7,034 nt of DNA from Dehalococcoidia bacterium UBA2777 (lineage in GTDB: Bacteria > Chloroflexota > Dehalococcoidia > UBA2247 > UBA2777), in assembly GCA_002352365.1 (NCBI GenBank), contig DEIJ01000172.1, positions 1 to 7,034 on the forward strand, read 5' to 3'. This document shows positions 1-5,249 of this stretch, in pieces (positions within the stretch are counted from its first letter, which is position 1; each line of letters begins with the position of its first letter). The position numbers were made by a program, and so were the translations under genes. The notes beneath the pieces were generated by a model. That model ran no database searches, was not told the DNA's origin, and worked only from the letters and a program-made list of their open reading frames with translations.

Positions 1-47
1 TCGCTGGTGGGCACCCGCCCATGAAGGTTTGTTTGCATCTTGCCCAT
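1..47 (-). CDS. Start of an unidentified gene, cut by the window edge
   Basis: Only the first 15 codons are inside the window, reading MGKMQTNLHGRVPTS on the minus strand. The start is supported by a strong ribosome binding site, AGGAG at 57-53, five bases before the ATG at 47-45. I do not recognise the protein. It begins about 50 bp beyond the stop of the decayed IS1182 transposase on the same strand, so it could belong to a mobile element or be an ordinary neighbour. A diverged, frameshifted relative of this segment appears near 2213-2243, also readable leftward. Too little is present to assign a role. Confidence 0.4.
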   Translation of the reverse strand, partial: MGKMQTNLHGRVPTS

Positions 48-98
48 ATCCACTCCTCTTTCGCAATTCCCACAGAATCCCTCTTCTCCCTTAGCCGC

Positions 99-452
99 TT
101 ATGCGTAGCCGTAATTGGCAATCTTCTCAATATTGTGAACCATGTAATAGAGTAACCATTGTATGTTGACTTTGCTCCTTTGTAAGCGCCTTATCTGCTC
201 CCGGCGGTGGGCTTTCCCGGAGGAAGATTGTTTCTTGGACGCTCGTGCTTCCCTGTTGTCGGTCTCTACTTGCTCCTCAAGCAGTTGCTTGACCTTTGCT
301 TCCAGCTTCTCCTGTTTTTGCCTGGGATCATAAGAAGGTCCCACTCCACTCTCTGGAGGCGTTGGAGGGAAGCTTATACCCATCAAGGGCGAAGGTGATG
401 CCACCCAGCAGGTTGATCTTCTCACACACCAGCAAGACATCTCGAAAAAGCT
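99..452 (-). pseudogene. IS1182-family transposase remnant (frameshift and internal deletion)
   Basis: The sequence is a decayed DDE transposase of the IS1182 family. In one minus-strand frame, roughly 452-338, it reads YKLFRDVLLVCEKINLLGG, then a stretch ending LPSNASREWSGTF, which is the mid-protein block typical of this family. The frame then shifts near 330-338 and continues as a charged helix (EKLEAKVKQLLEEQVETDNR) that normally follows that block. It ends with SKVNIQWLLYYMVHNIEKIA, the family's C-terminus, and a stop at 101-99. The long catalytic stretch between the charged helix and the C-terminus (roughly 200 residues in full-length relatives) and the whole N-terminus are missing. The upstream end meets the hcp operator at 455. 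Family recognition is from memory of IS1182 proteins; the frame change and joined blocks are seen directly. It cannot be active. Confidence 0.75.
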
Positions 453-454
453 TG

Positions 455-504
455 TATGATCCAAATCATATACACGTGATAGCAGCAACTCCTATCATCT
501 TGTC
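455..504 (+). promoter_or_regulatory. hcp promoter with CRP/FNR-type operator
   Basis: A perfect inverted repeat TATGAT-CCAA-ATCATA lies at 455-470, centre 462.5. It matches the TTGAT-N4-ATCAA layout bound by FNR/DNR/HcpR-type regulators. A -10 box TATCAT lies at 493-498, which would place the transcription start near 504 and the operator centre near -41.5, the class II activator position. No good -35 box is present, as expected for an activator-dependent promoter. The leader to the hcp ATG would be about 29 bases. A further inverted repeat, TGATAG (477-482) and CTATCA (492-497), overlaps the -10. The same arrangement recurs at 2853-2902. Confidence 0.65.
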
Positions 505-532
505 AGATGAATTCATTAAAGGGGGAAAAGAA

Positions 533-2167
533 ATGAGCATGTTCTGCTATCAGTGCGAACAGACCGCCAAAGGAGAAGGATGTACAAAGGTAGGAGTCTG
601 CGGGAAACAGCCGGATGTGGCAGCTCTGCAGGATCTGTTGCTCTATGTGGTTAAAGGACTTTCCCTGTATGCCGTCGAAGGTCGCAGGCTGGGGATCAGC
701 GATCCAGAGGTCAACAAGTTTACCTGCGAGGCAATTTTCTCAACCCTGACAAATGTGGATTTCGATCCCCAAAGGTTTATCACACTGATCAATGAAACCA
801 TTCGGCTAAGAGATTCACTCAAGGAGAAAGTCAAAGCCGCCGGTGGTAAGGCCGATTTCGGCGAGGGCCCCGCTACTTTCGTGCCGGAAAAAACGCCTGA
901 GGGCTTGGTGACACAAGGAGAAAAAGTCGGGGTACAATCCGATCCCGATGTAAATCCTGATATCCTCTCACTCAAGCAGGTTTTGACCTATGGCATAAAA
1001 GGGGTTGCTGCTTATACGGATCATGCCTTGATACTGGGGCAGGAGGATGATAAGGTCTATGCATTTATCCACGAGGGTCTGGCTGCTACCTTGAACAAGG
1101 ACCTGAGCGTGGATGACCTCGTTGGCCTGGTTTTGAAGTGTGGAGAGATCAACCTCCGTGCCATGGAACTGCTGGATGCGGCAAACACAGGTGCCTATGG
1201 CCATCCAATTCCGACATCGGTTCCCCTTGGGGCGAAGAAGGGTAAGGCGATTCTTGTATCGGGACATGATCTAAAGGATTTGGAAGAGGTGCTGAAGCAG
1301 AGCGAGGGTAAGGGCATCAATGTGTATACTCACGGCGAGATGCTTCCCTGCCATGGCTATCCCGGGCTGAAACGGTATTCTCACTTCTACGGGCATTATG
1401 GGACAGCGTGGCAGAATCAACAGAGAGAATTCATTGATTTCCCGGGTGCTATCATAATGACCACGAACTGTATCCAGAAGCCGCAAGACTCGTACAAAGA
1501 TAATATCTTCACCACAGGTTTGGTGGGGTGGCCGGGCGTGAAGCATATTGCCAATAAGGACTTCGCCCCGGCGATAGAAAAGGCGTTGGAAATGCCAGGA
1601 TTTCCTGAAGATATCGACAAGGGATCAGTGACCGTCGGTTTTGCCCGGAATGCGGTGATGAGTGTTGCCGACAAAGTCATCGAGGCAGTAAGGGGGAAGA
1701 ACATTCGACATTTCTTCCTTGTCGGCGGATGCGATGGGACCAAGTCCGCCCGCAGTTACTATACCGAGTTTGTGGAGAAAGCACCTGAAGATTGTGTGAT
1801 TCTGACCCTTGGTTGTGGTAAATACCGCTTCTTTGATAAGGACCTGGGCAACATTGGCGGAATCCCGAGGTTGCTCGATGTGGGACAGTGCAACGATGCC
1901 TATTCTGCGATACAAATCGCAGTGGGTCTGGCCAATGCCTTTGAAAGTGGCGTGAACGACCTTCCGCTATCAGTGGTTCTCTCATGGTACGAACAGAAGG
2001 CCGTGGCCATTCTGTTGACATTGCTTCATCTGGGTATCAAAGACATAAGACTGGGGCCAACTCTTCCGGCTTTTATCACCCCCAATGTGTTTGATGTCTT
2101 GGTAAAGAACTTCAACATCATGCCGATCAAGACGGCTGATGAGGACTTGAAAGCGATTCTTGGCTAA
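533..2167 (+). CDS. hcp: Hybrid cluster protein (Hcp), class I
   Basis: A 544-residue cytoplasmic iron-sulfur protein. Hcp enzymes reduce nitric oxide and hydroxylamine, and in E. coli Hcp also acts in protein S-nitrosylation; the role here is inferred from the family. The N-terminal cluster ligands are C5, C8, C17 and C23 (C-X2-C-X8-C-X5-C), the spacing of strict-anaerobe proteins that carry a cubane cluster. The hybrid Fe-S-O cluster ligands are all visible: H245, E269, C313, C400 (the persulfide position), C428, C453 and E487, with K489 two residues later. The length matches the family (about 540-550). The ATG at 533 was chosen over the upstream open frame because the protein homology starts there, a GGGGGA ribosome site precedes it, and the upstream part overlaps the promoter. 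No Hcr reductase gene is adjacent; the ferredoxin-like gene at 3235 could supply electrons. Confidence 0.97.
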   Translation: MSMFCYQCEQTAKGEGCTKVGVCGKQPDVAALQDLLLYVVKGLSLYAVEGRRLGISDPEVNKFTCEAIFSTLTNVDFDPQRFITLINETIRLRDSLKEKVKAAGGKADFGEGPATFVPEKTPEGLVTQGEKVGVQSDPDVNPDILSLKQVLTYGIKGVAAYTDHALILGQEDDKVYAFIHEGLAATLNKDLSVDDLVGLVLKCGEINLRAMELLDAANTGAYGHPIPTSVPLGAKKGKAILVSGHDLKDLEEVLKQSEGKGINVYTHGEMLPCHGYPGLKRYSHFYGHYGTAWQNQQREFIDFPGAIIMTTNCIQKPQDSYKDNIFTTGLVGWPGVKHIANKDFAPAIEKALEMPGFPEDIDKGSVTVGFARNAVMSVADKVIEAVRGKNIRHFFLVGGCDGTKSARSYYTEFVEKAPEDCVILTLGCGKYRFFDKDLGNIGGIPRLLDVGQCNDAYSAIQIAVGLANAFESGVNDLPLSVVLSWYEQKAVAILLTLLHLGIKDIRLGPTLPAFITPNVFDVLVKNFNIMPIKTADEDLKAILG

Positions 2168-2272
2168 AAGAGAAAGGAGTGGTATAAGGCCTTGAGATGA
2201 ATCTCACCGGGGAACGGCACCCACGTTGGTATGTATCTTGCCATGAAAAGCAGGTTTGACAAGGAGACTTTG

Positions 2273-2493
2273 ATGGGCAATAACCAACAGCAGAGTACGA
2301 CCAAAAAAGCTTTGATAAGGGCGATGGAAACCTATTTCAATGGGATACAAAGAGAATCGACACGCCGACCGACAATGAGCAACGCCTCCGAGAGGATATT
2401 TCTCTCCTCGAGCGGCAGGGCTCTGAACAGGAGAATATGACTGAAACACGGGTACAAGTGGGGCTTGCCCTGAGCGAGACAAGCCGATCATAG
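2273..2493 (+). pseudogene. Frameshifted remnant, possibly HD-domain phosphohydrolase
   Basis: An intact start remains: AAGGAG at 2261-2266, six bases before ATG at 2273, giving MGNNQQQSTTKKALIRAMET then YFNG. At about 2340 a one-base change breaks the frame. If one G is restored, the reading becomes YFNG-DTKRID, close to the YFG-D-x-RI-HA opening that I associate with HD-domain phosphohydrolases. The corrected frame stays open to TAG at 2491-2493, but the residues after RID do not resemble an HD domain and no HD motif is seen, so most of the gene is probably deleted or replaced. The identification rests on a short N-terminal match. Its position just after hcp suggests it was once part of that transcription unit. 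Confidence 0.4.
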
Positions 2494-2529
2494 TAGATGG
2501 CAAGCATGGTAATCAGGCTGTCCGGAAAG

Positions 2530-2610
2530 TGTCATTGCGAGACCATTTCGACGAAGTCGGAAGGCGAAGCAATCTCGGAGATTGCCACGGGCTTCGCCCT
2601 CGCAATGACA
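2530..2610. repeat. 81-bp palindromic repeat with 12-bp terminal inverted repeats
   Basis: The ends TGTCATTGCGAG (2530-2541) and CTCGCAATGACA (2599-2610) are exact reverse complements. Inside, GCAATCTC (2569-2576) and GAGATTGC (2578-2585) form a second inverted pair. It resembles the small dispersed repeats, based on CATTGCGAG and GAAGCAATC, that I recall from many anaerobe genomes. It has no coding capacity. It lies between two dead genes, so it may have arrived in, or helped to create, the decayed stretch. There is only one full copy here, so dispersal cannot be shown from the window; TGTCATTGCG at 4006-4015 is only a ten-base match. Confidence 0.75.
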
Positions 2611-2625
2611 ATGGGGCCTTTTTAG

Positions 2626-2850
2626 ACGGCCTGTAATCGATTCTTGACGGTATTCGAAGACTGTCTTATTGAGATGCTGTCTGCTCTGGCTCTGGGGTTC
2701 TTCCTCAGCGGTATAATCCGTGAGTTTGTTTCCGAGACTTGGGTGGAGAAGCACCTCGGAGAGAGGCGGGATCAAGCCGATCCTCTACCCAGCATCGTAG
2801 GAACGGCTCTGCCTGTTTGCTGTGTAGGTGCACTTCCGAAAACCGCAGAC
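2626..2850 (+). pseudogene. Fragment of ArsP/SO_0444-type permease, frameshifted
   Basis: The open frame contains LALGFFLSGIIREFV, then VEKHLGE, then IVGTALPVCCVGALP. This order matches the first membrane helix, the loop and the second conserved helix (GxPLPLCSCGxLP) of the COG0701 permease family (UPF0718, ArsP, SO_0444), which exports metals or organoarsenicals. Between the loop and the second helix the expected text (GGIKPILYPA) lies in another frame at about 2765-2793, so two compensating frameshifts are present. There is no credible start codon, and the frame ends at a stop created by the operator at 2853. Only about the first quarter of a roughly 300-residue protein remains. Assignment is from motif memory. 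Confidence 0.55.
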
Positions 2851-2852
2851 AA

Positions 2853-2902
2853 TGTGATCTAAATCATATACCTCAAGCTGCGGCGTACTCTATCATAATT
2901 GA
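2853..2902 (+). promoter_or_regulatory. Promoter of the zinc-ribbon/ferredoxin operon, CRP/FNR-type operator
   Basis: TGAT-CTAA-ATCA lies at 2855-2866, centre 2860.5, followed by TATAC as at the hcp promoter. A TATCAT -10 box lies at 2891-2896. The distance from operator centre to -10 is 30.5 bases, identical to the hcp promoter, so the start should be near 2902 with the operator at -41.5. The leader to the ATG at 2966 is about 64 bases. The operator directly follows the last recognisable part of the dead permease gene. Confidence 0.65.
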
Positions 2903-2930
2903 TGTGCGAAGCAACAGCATTTCCCACAAC

Positions 2931-2945
2931 ACCCCTTTCGGGGGT
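2931..2945 (+). promoter_or_regulatory. Small leader hairpin
   Basis: ACCCC (2931-2935) and GGGGT (2941-2945) can pair around a TTTCG loop within the predicted 5' leader. It ends nine bases before the ribosome site at 2954-2961. There is no U-tract, so it is not a terminator. It might stabilise the leader or tune ribosome access; no known riboswitch is recognised. Confidence 0.35.
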
Positions 2946-2953
2946 AGGAAAGC

Positions 2954-2961
2954 GAGGTGAT
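2954..2961 (+). promoter_or_regulatory. Ribosome binding site that decides the zinc-ribbon gene start
   Basis: GAGGTGAT is an eight-base match to the 3' end of 16S rRNA, four bases before the ATG at 2966. It includes the GTG at 2957 that could otherwise be read as the start, which argues for the ATG. Confidence 0.6.
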
Positions 2962-2965
2962 AAGG

Positions 2966-3196
2966 ATGCCTAATCGATGTCCAGGACAGGATGACCGGTG
3001 GCGAACATTTGATCTCCACAGGTGCCCGAGGTGTGGAGTGGAAGTGGATATATGGTCTCACGAAACCAAGGTCAAGTGCCCGGGGTGTGGTGGTTGGGTC
3101 TACAAAGAACAACTCCCCTCGTGCGCGCAATGGTGTAGAGCGGCAAAGGAATGCCTGGGAGAAGAGCGATGGAAGATGACAATGGGGATCGACTGA
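2966..3196 (+). CDS. Small zinc-ribbon, cysteine-rich protein
   Basis: A 76-residue soluble protein with eight cysteines. C20-X2-C23 and C38-X2-C41 form a zinc-ribbon pair (RCPRCG and KCPGCGGW). A second cluster, C53-X3-C57-X5-C63, sits in a motif reading SCAQWCRAAKECLGEE, which I recall as a recurring tail in small proteins encoded beside hcp or ferredoxin genes in anaerobes. The biochemical role is unknown to me. It could bind zinc or a redox metal and serve its neighbour in metal-centre assembly or regulation. It is the first gene after the second CRP/FNR-type promoter and lies 38 bases upstream of the ferredoxin-like gene on the same strand, so the two are almost certainly co-transcribed. 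The start was chosen by the ribosome site at 2954-2961. Confidence 0.75.
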   Translation: MPNRCPGQDDRWRTFDLHRCPRCGVEVDIWSHETKVKCPGCGGWVYKEQLPSCAQWCRAAKECLGEERWKMTMGID

Positions 3197-3234
3197 CCAG
3201 GCAACTCATCCCAATTCTACCGGGAGGTCTCACA

Positions 3235-3942
3235 ATGCTGACAAGAGTCATGCGAAAGATGGTCAAGATAGATGAAGAGAAATGCGATGGCTGTGGCAAC
3301 TGCGTGATCGCCTGCGCTGAAGGAGCCATTCAGATCATAGATGGCAAAGCCCGCCTCATCAGCGAAAGCTATTGCGATGGGCTTGGCGCCTGCCTGGGCG
3401 AGTGTCCTCAGGAAGCCATCTCCATCGAGGAGCGGGAAGGCGATGCGTTCGATGAGGAGGCAGTCAAGCACCACCTGGAGGAAACCAAAGCTGAAACCCC
3501 GCTTCCATGCGGGTGCCCCTCGACGACAGTAAGGCAGTTCGAAAGGGCTTCTGTATCGGAAGCAACTGGCTCACAGGAATCGATGCTCACTCACTGGCCG
3601 GTGCACCTCAGCCTCGTCCCACCAAATGCCCCATTTCTGAAGGGTGCCAATTTGCTCCTCGCCAGCGACTGTGTTCCCTTCGCCTACGCCGGGTTCCATC
3701 AGGATTTCATTAAGGGCCGGGCAGTGGTATTCGGGTGCCCGAAGTTGGATGACATCCAGGCTCATCGGCAGAAGCTGACCCAAATATTGCAGCAGTCGGA
3801 CGTCCAGAGCCTGACCGTGGTGCACATGGAAGTCCCGTGCTGTTCCGGGTTGGTCTACATTGCCAAGGAGGCCATAGCTGCTTCGGGGAAGCATACCCCG
3901 CTCAAAGAGGTAACGGTAGGCATACAGGGTGACTTGAAGTAG
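3235..3942 (+). CDS. Ferredoxin-like iron-sulfur protein of the hcp regulon (FrdX-like)
   Basis: A 235-residue cytoplasmic protein. The N-terminal domain carries a full [4Fe-4S] motif, C17-X2-C20-X2-C23-X3-C27, then a second motif that has only three of the usual four cysteines: C47, C53 and C57, with leucine at position 50. This suggests a [3Fe-4S] cluster or an outside ligand. The linker has C92 and C94. The C-terminal domain, about 118-235, has C146, C168 and a C202-C203 pair that could bind another cluster or be redox active. Ferredoxin-like frdX genes accompany hcp in the HcpR regulon of sulfate reducers, and this protein fits that type. It may be the electron donor to Hcp, since no Hcr is present; this is inference. 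The ATG at 3235 follows GGGAGGT at 3222-3228; the longer upstream frame overlaps the preceding gene and lacks homology. Confidence 0.85.
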   Translation: MLTRVMRKMVKIDEEKCDGCGNCVIACAEGAIQIIDGKARLISESYCDGLGACLGECPQEAISIEEREGDAFDEEAVKHHLEETKAETPLPCGCPSTTVRQFERASVSEATGSQESMLTHWPVHLSLVPPNAPFLKGANLLLASDCVPFAYAGFHQDFIKGRAVVFGCPKLDDIQAHRQKLTQILQQSDVQSLTVVHMEVPCCSGLVYIAKEAIAASGKHTPLKEVTVGIQGDLK

Positions 3943-4076
3943 AGCTACCATCGATATATTCCAGATGACAACGCAAGAGATTCACGCTTTGATCCGGATC
4001 TTCGCTGTCATTGCGCCAACAACGGAAGCTTGACCCTTTTGCAGTGCCGCCAGAACTGAACCTAAACAGCCTCCAT
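3943..4076. other. Convergent intergenic region, nothing recognised
   Basis: About 134 bases between the ferredoxin-like gene (+) and attC-like site A (-). It holds a ten-base palindrome, GATCCGGATC, at 3991-4000 and no terminator that I can support. If site A is a real attC, the next cassette or the array boundary should lie here, but no gene is visible. Confidence 0.4.
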
Positions 4077-4138
4077 AAGTAACACCGAGCCTAATTTGCA
4101 GCCGTCCCGTGCGGTCGGACTGCAGTGATTTGTTGGAT
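4077..4138 (-). other. attC-like recombination site after the TPR gene (site A)
   Basis: On the minus strand the site starts with ATCCAAC (4138-4132), which fits the integron R'' consensus RYYYAAC. Then comes TGCAG-T-CCG, which pairs with CGG-CTGCA further on and leaves one unpaired T in the first arm, the asymmetry typical of the L''/L' boxes. The far end is GTTACTT (4083-4077), which keeps the essential GTT but not the full GTTRRRY. The text before it (CTCGGTGTT) aligns with CTCGGGCGTT in site C, with about six extra bases between it and L'. It starts nine bases beyond the stop codon of the TPR gene, where a cassette's attC should be. Confidence 0.55.
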
Positions 4139-4147
4139 GGCTCATGA

Positions 4148-4999
4148 TCACTCTGTGTGTTTTTGGAGACAATCGCTCACAAAGTCTATGGCCCCTGGAG
4201 TCTTCTTCCAATATTGCCCGTGGTCAAGCCAATAGTGATATGCTTCGTCTGCACCGCCAAGGGTAATGCGGTCTGAACGGAACTTCTTCGGTCGTCTGTG
4301 ACGGTTCTTGGTAAGTTCTCTTGCCACGAGGGGTAGGAAGTCGATTGCCTCACAAAGGGCCGACTCAGCATCTGTCTGCCGTCCTTGCTGATACAAGGCA
4401 AGAGCACGACCGTAGAGCACATCTGCCATTATGTCGCAAGGATAGCGTTCGGAAATCTCCAATACCTCCCATGGCCGTTTGAGGTGAAAGTTGCAGTTGA
4501 TGGCAAGCCCTCGTATACCCTGATTATCACTGGGATTAAGTGCCAAGATGTTAGTGAATATGGAAAGAGCGCTTTCGATTTCTCCGCGTTCGAGGAAATC
4601 ATAGCCAAGGCCATGGTATGCTCGAAGAAAGGGACGATTGTCAAGAAAGTACCAAGGCAAGAGGTCCCGACCTATTGAGAAGCTTTTGGGGAAAGCGCTG
4701 AGACCCAGGTCAACAGCCTGCTGCCACATATTATAGGCCTCACGATAACGTCCTGTTTCATCAAGCAACATTGCAAGATGATGATACACATCAATGAACT
4801 CGGGGTAGTCTCTCAGCAGCTGACGGTACCTCTGCTCTGCTCGTCCCAAATCATCCTCTTCCCAGAGTTCTATAGCCTCGTGGAATTCCTCGGTAATCTC
4901 AAGAGTCAGTCTGGGAAACTTGAAAACCCACTCATGTTCTCCGACCGGATGCAAGAGTAGCGTTTTCTCTGGTGGACCGCTGTGGCGATTCCTGTGCAT
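4148..4999 (-). CDS. TPR-repeat protein, cassette-borne
   Basis: A 283-residue soluble protein made largely of tetratricopeptide repeats, helix-pair units that mediate protein-protein contacts. Recognisable repeats lie near residues 36-69 (AIELWEEDDLGRAEQRYRQL and following), 70-103, 125-157 (FLRAYHGLGYDFLERGEIES onward, ending NPSDNQGIR) and about 192-222. The last 40 residues (GGADEAYHYWLDHGQYWKKT and following) are a non-TPR tail that I recall in related bacterial proteins. No signal peptide, membrane segment or catalytic motif is seen, so the partner and role are unknown. The ATG at 4999 has no clear ribosome site. It overlaps the TAA of a nine-codon frame just upstream (TAATG), which could give coupled translation. 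Attachment-like sites lie on both sides (5046-5110 upstream, 4077-4138 downstream), so it reads as a complete cassette. Confidence 0.8.
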   Translation of the reverse strand: MHRNRHSGPPEKTLLLHPVGEHEWVFKFPRLTLEITEEFHEAIELWEEDDLGRAEQRYRQLLRDYPEFIDVYHHLAMLLDETGRYREAYNMWQQAVDLGLSAFPKSFSIGRDLLPWYFLDNRPFLRAYHGLGYDFLERGEIESALSIFTNILALNPSDNQGIRGLAINCNFHLKRPWEVLEISERYPCDIMADVLYGRALALYQQGRQTDAESALCEAIDFLPLVARELTKNRHRRPKKFRSDRITLGGADEAYHYWLDHGQYWKKTPGAIDFVSDCLQKHTE

Positions 5000-5028
5000 T
5001 ACTGATCCCGCTTCACTGACACAATCAT
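4999..5028 (-). CDS. Nine-codon leader frame overlapping the TPR gene start
   Basis: ATG at 5028 opens MIVSVKRDQ and ends in a TAA that shares its last A with the ATG of the TPR gene (TAATG). It lies between attC-like site C and the TPR gene. Neither the mini-frame nor the TPR gene has a convincing Shine-Dalgarno sequence. Short upstream frames are known to aid translation of cassette genes in class 1 integrons, so this may be a coupling leader, but it could equally be chance. Confidence 0.25.
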   Translation of the reverse strand: MIVSVKRDQ

Positions 5029-5045
5029 ATGTTTATACGCTGGCC

Positions 5046-5110
5046 ATCCAACGCCCGAGTTCAGCCGCGTTGCGCAGCGCAGCAACGTCGGCTGCAACGA
5101 GTTGTTGTGA
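5046..5110 (-). other. attC recombination site between MTase and TPR cassettes (site C)
   Basis: This is the clearest attC in the window. On the minus strand the arms CAGCCG and CGGCTG pair (+ coordinates 5089-5094 and 5062-5067). Inside them CGTTGC pairs with GCAACG (5087-5082 and 5073-5068) around an eight-base loop. One unpaired A (at 5088) and one unpaired G (at 5095) both lie in the first arm, and TT/AA pairs follow. The 3' end is GGGC-GTTGGAT (5052-5046 for the core), matching GTTRRRY exactly. The opposite end has CACAAC as a weaker R'' box. Extra bases in the first arm set the orientation: the site belongs to the leftward-reading genes. The total of about 65 bases is within the normal attC range. 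Confidence 0.75.
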
Positions 5111-5193
5111 CTGTCGAAAAACCCCTGACAACCTCTTTTTCAAGGCTGGGAGTCTGACCACTCCAAAGCTGAGCCTCTACTTTTTCGACAGTC
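5109..5193. mobile_element. 85-bp MITE-like element with perfect 13-bp inverted ends
   Basis: GACTGTCGAAAAA (5109-5121) and TTTTTCGACAGTC (5181-5193) are exact reverse complements enclosing about 59 bases with no coding capacity. It resembles a non-autonomous insertion element. No clear target duplication is visible. It abuts attC-like site C; on the minus strand just outside its other end is GCCTAAC (5202-5196), a perfect RYYYAAC box. The element may therefore have inserted within the original attC. A long-stem terminator for the methyltransferase gene is an alternative reading. Confidence 0.45.
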
Positions 5194-5233
5194 TCGTTAG
5201 GCTTTCCTCCCATTCACTATGTCAAATGTGTAG

Positions 5234-5245
5234 GTAGGAGCCTAC
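5234..5245 (-). other. Short inverted repeat just past the methyltransferase stop
   Basis: GTAGG-AG-CCTAC, a five-base stem with a two-base gap, lies five bases after the stop codon at 5252-5250. It has no U-tract and is too short to call as a terminator with confidence. Confidence 0.2.
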
Positions 5246-5249
5246 TCAT

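Noticed and set aside
296..532. N-terminal extension of the hcp frame by 79 codons
   Set aside because: It runs through the transposase remnant and the promoter, and the Hcp family begins at the ATG at 533.
643..2021. Several minus-strand frames of 91-114 codons opposite hcp
   Set aside because: They are shadows of a strongly conserved coding gene and have no recognisable motifs.
2193..2206. TGAGAT-GA-ATCTCA inverted repeat after hcp as a terminator
   Set aside because: Six-base arms with a two-base gap and no U-tract; not enough for a terminator call.
2204..2503. 99-residue minus-strand frame opposite the HD-like remnant
   Set aside because: No recognisable domain; the + strand has the ribosome site and the family-like N-terminus.
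3151..3234. N-terminal extension of the ferredoxin-like frame
   Set aside because: It overlaps the zinc-ribbon gene in another frame, and a good ribosome site precedes the ATG at 3235.
4006..4020. TGTCATTGCG as a second copy of the palindromic repeat
   Set aside because: Only ten bases match and there is no inverted partner nearby.
4920..5237. 105-residue + strand frame
   Set aside because: It crosses the attC-like site and the MITE-like element and overlaps the TPR gene; no protein similarity is seen.
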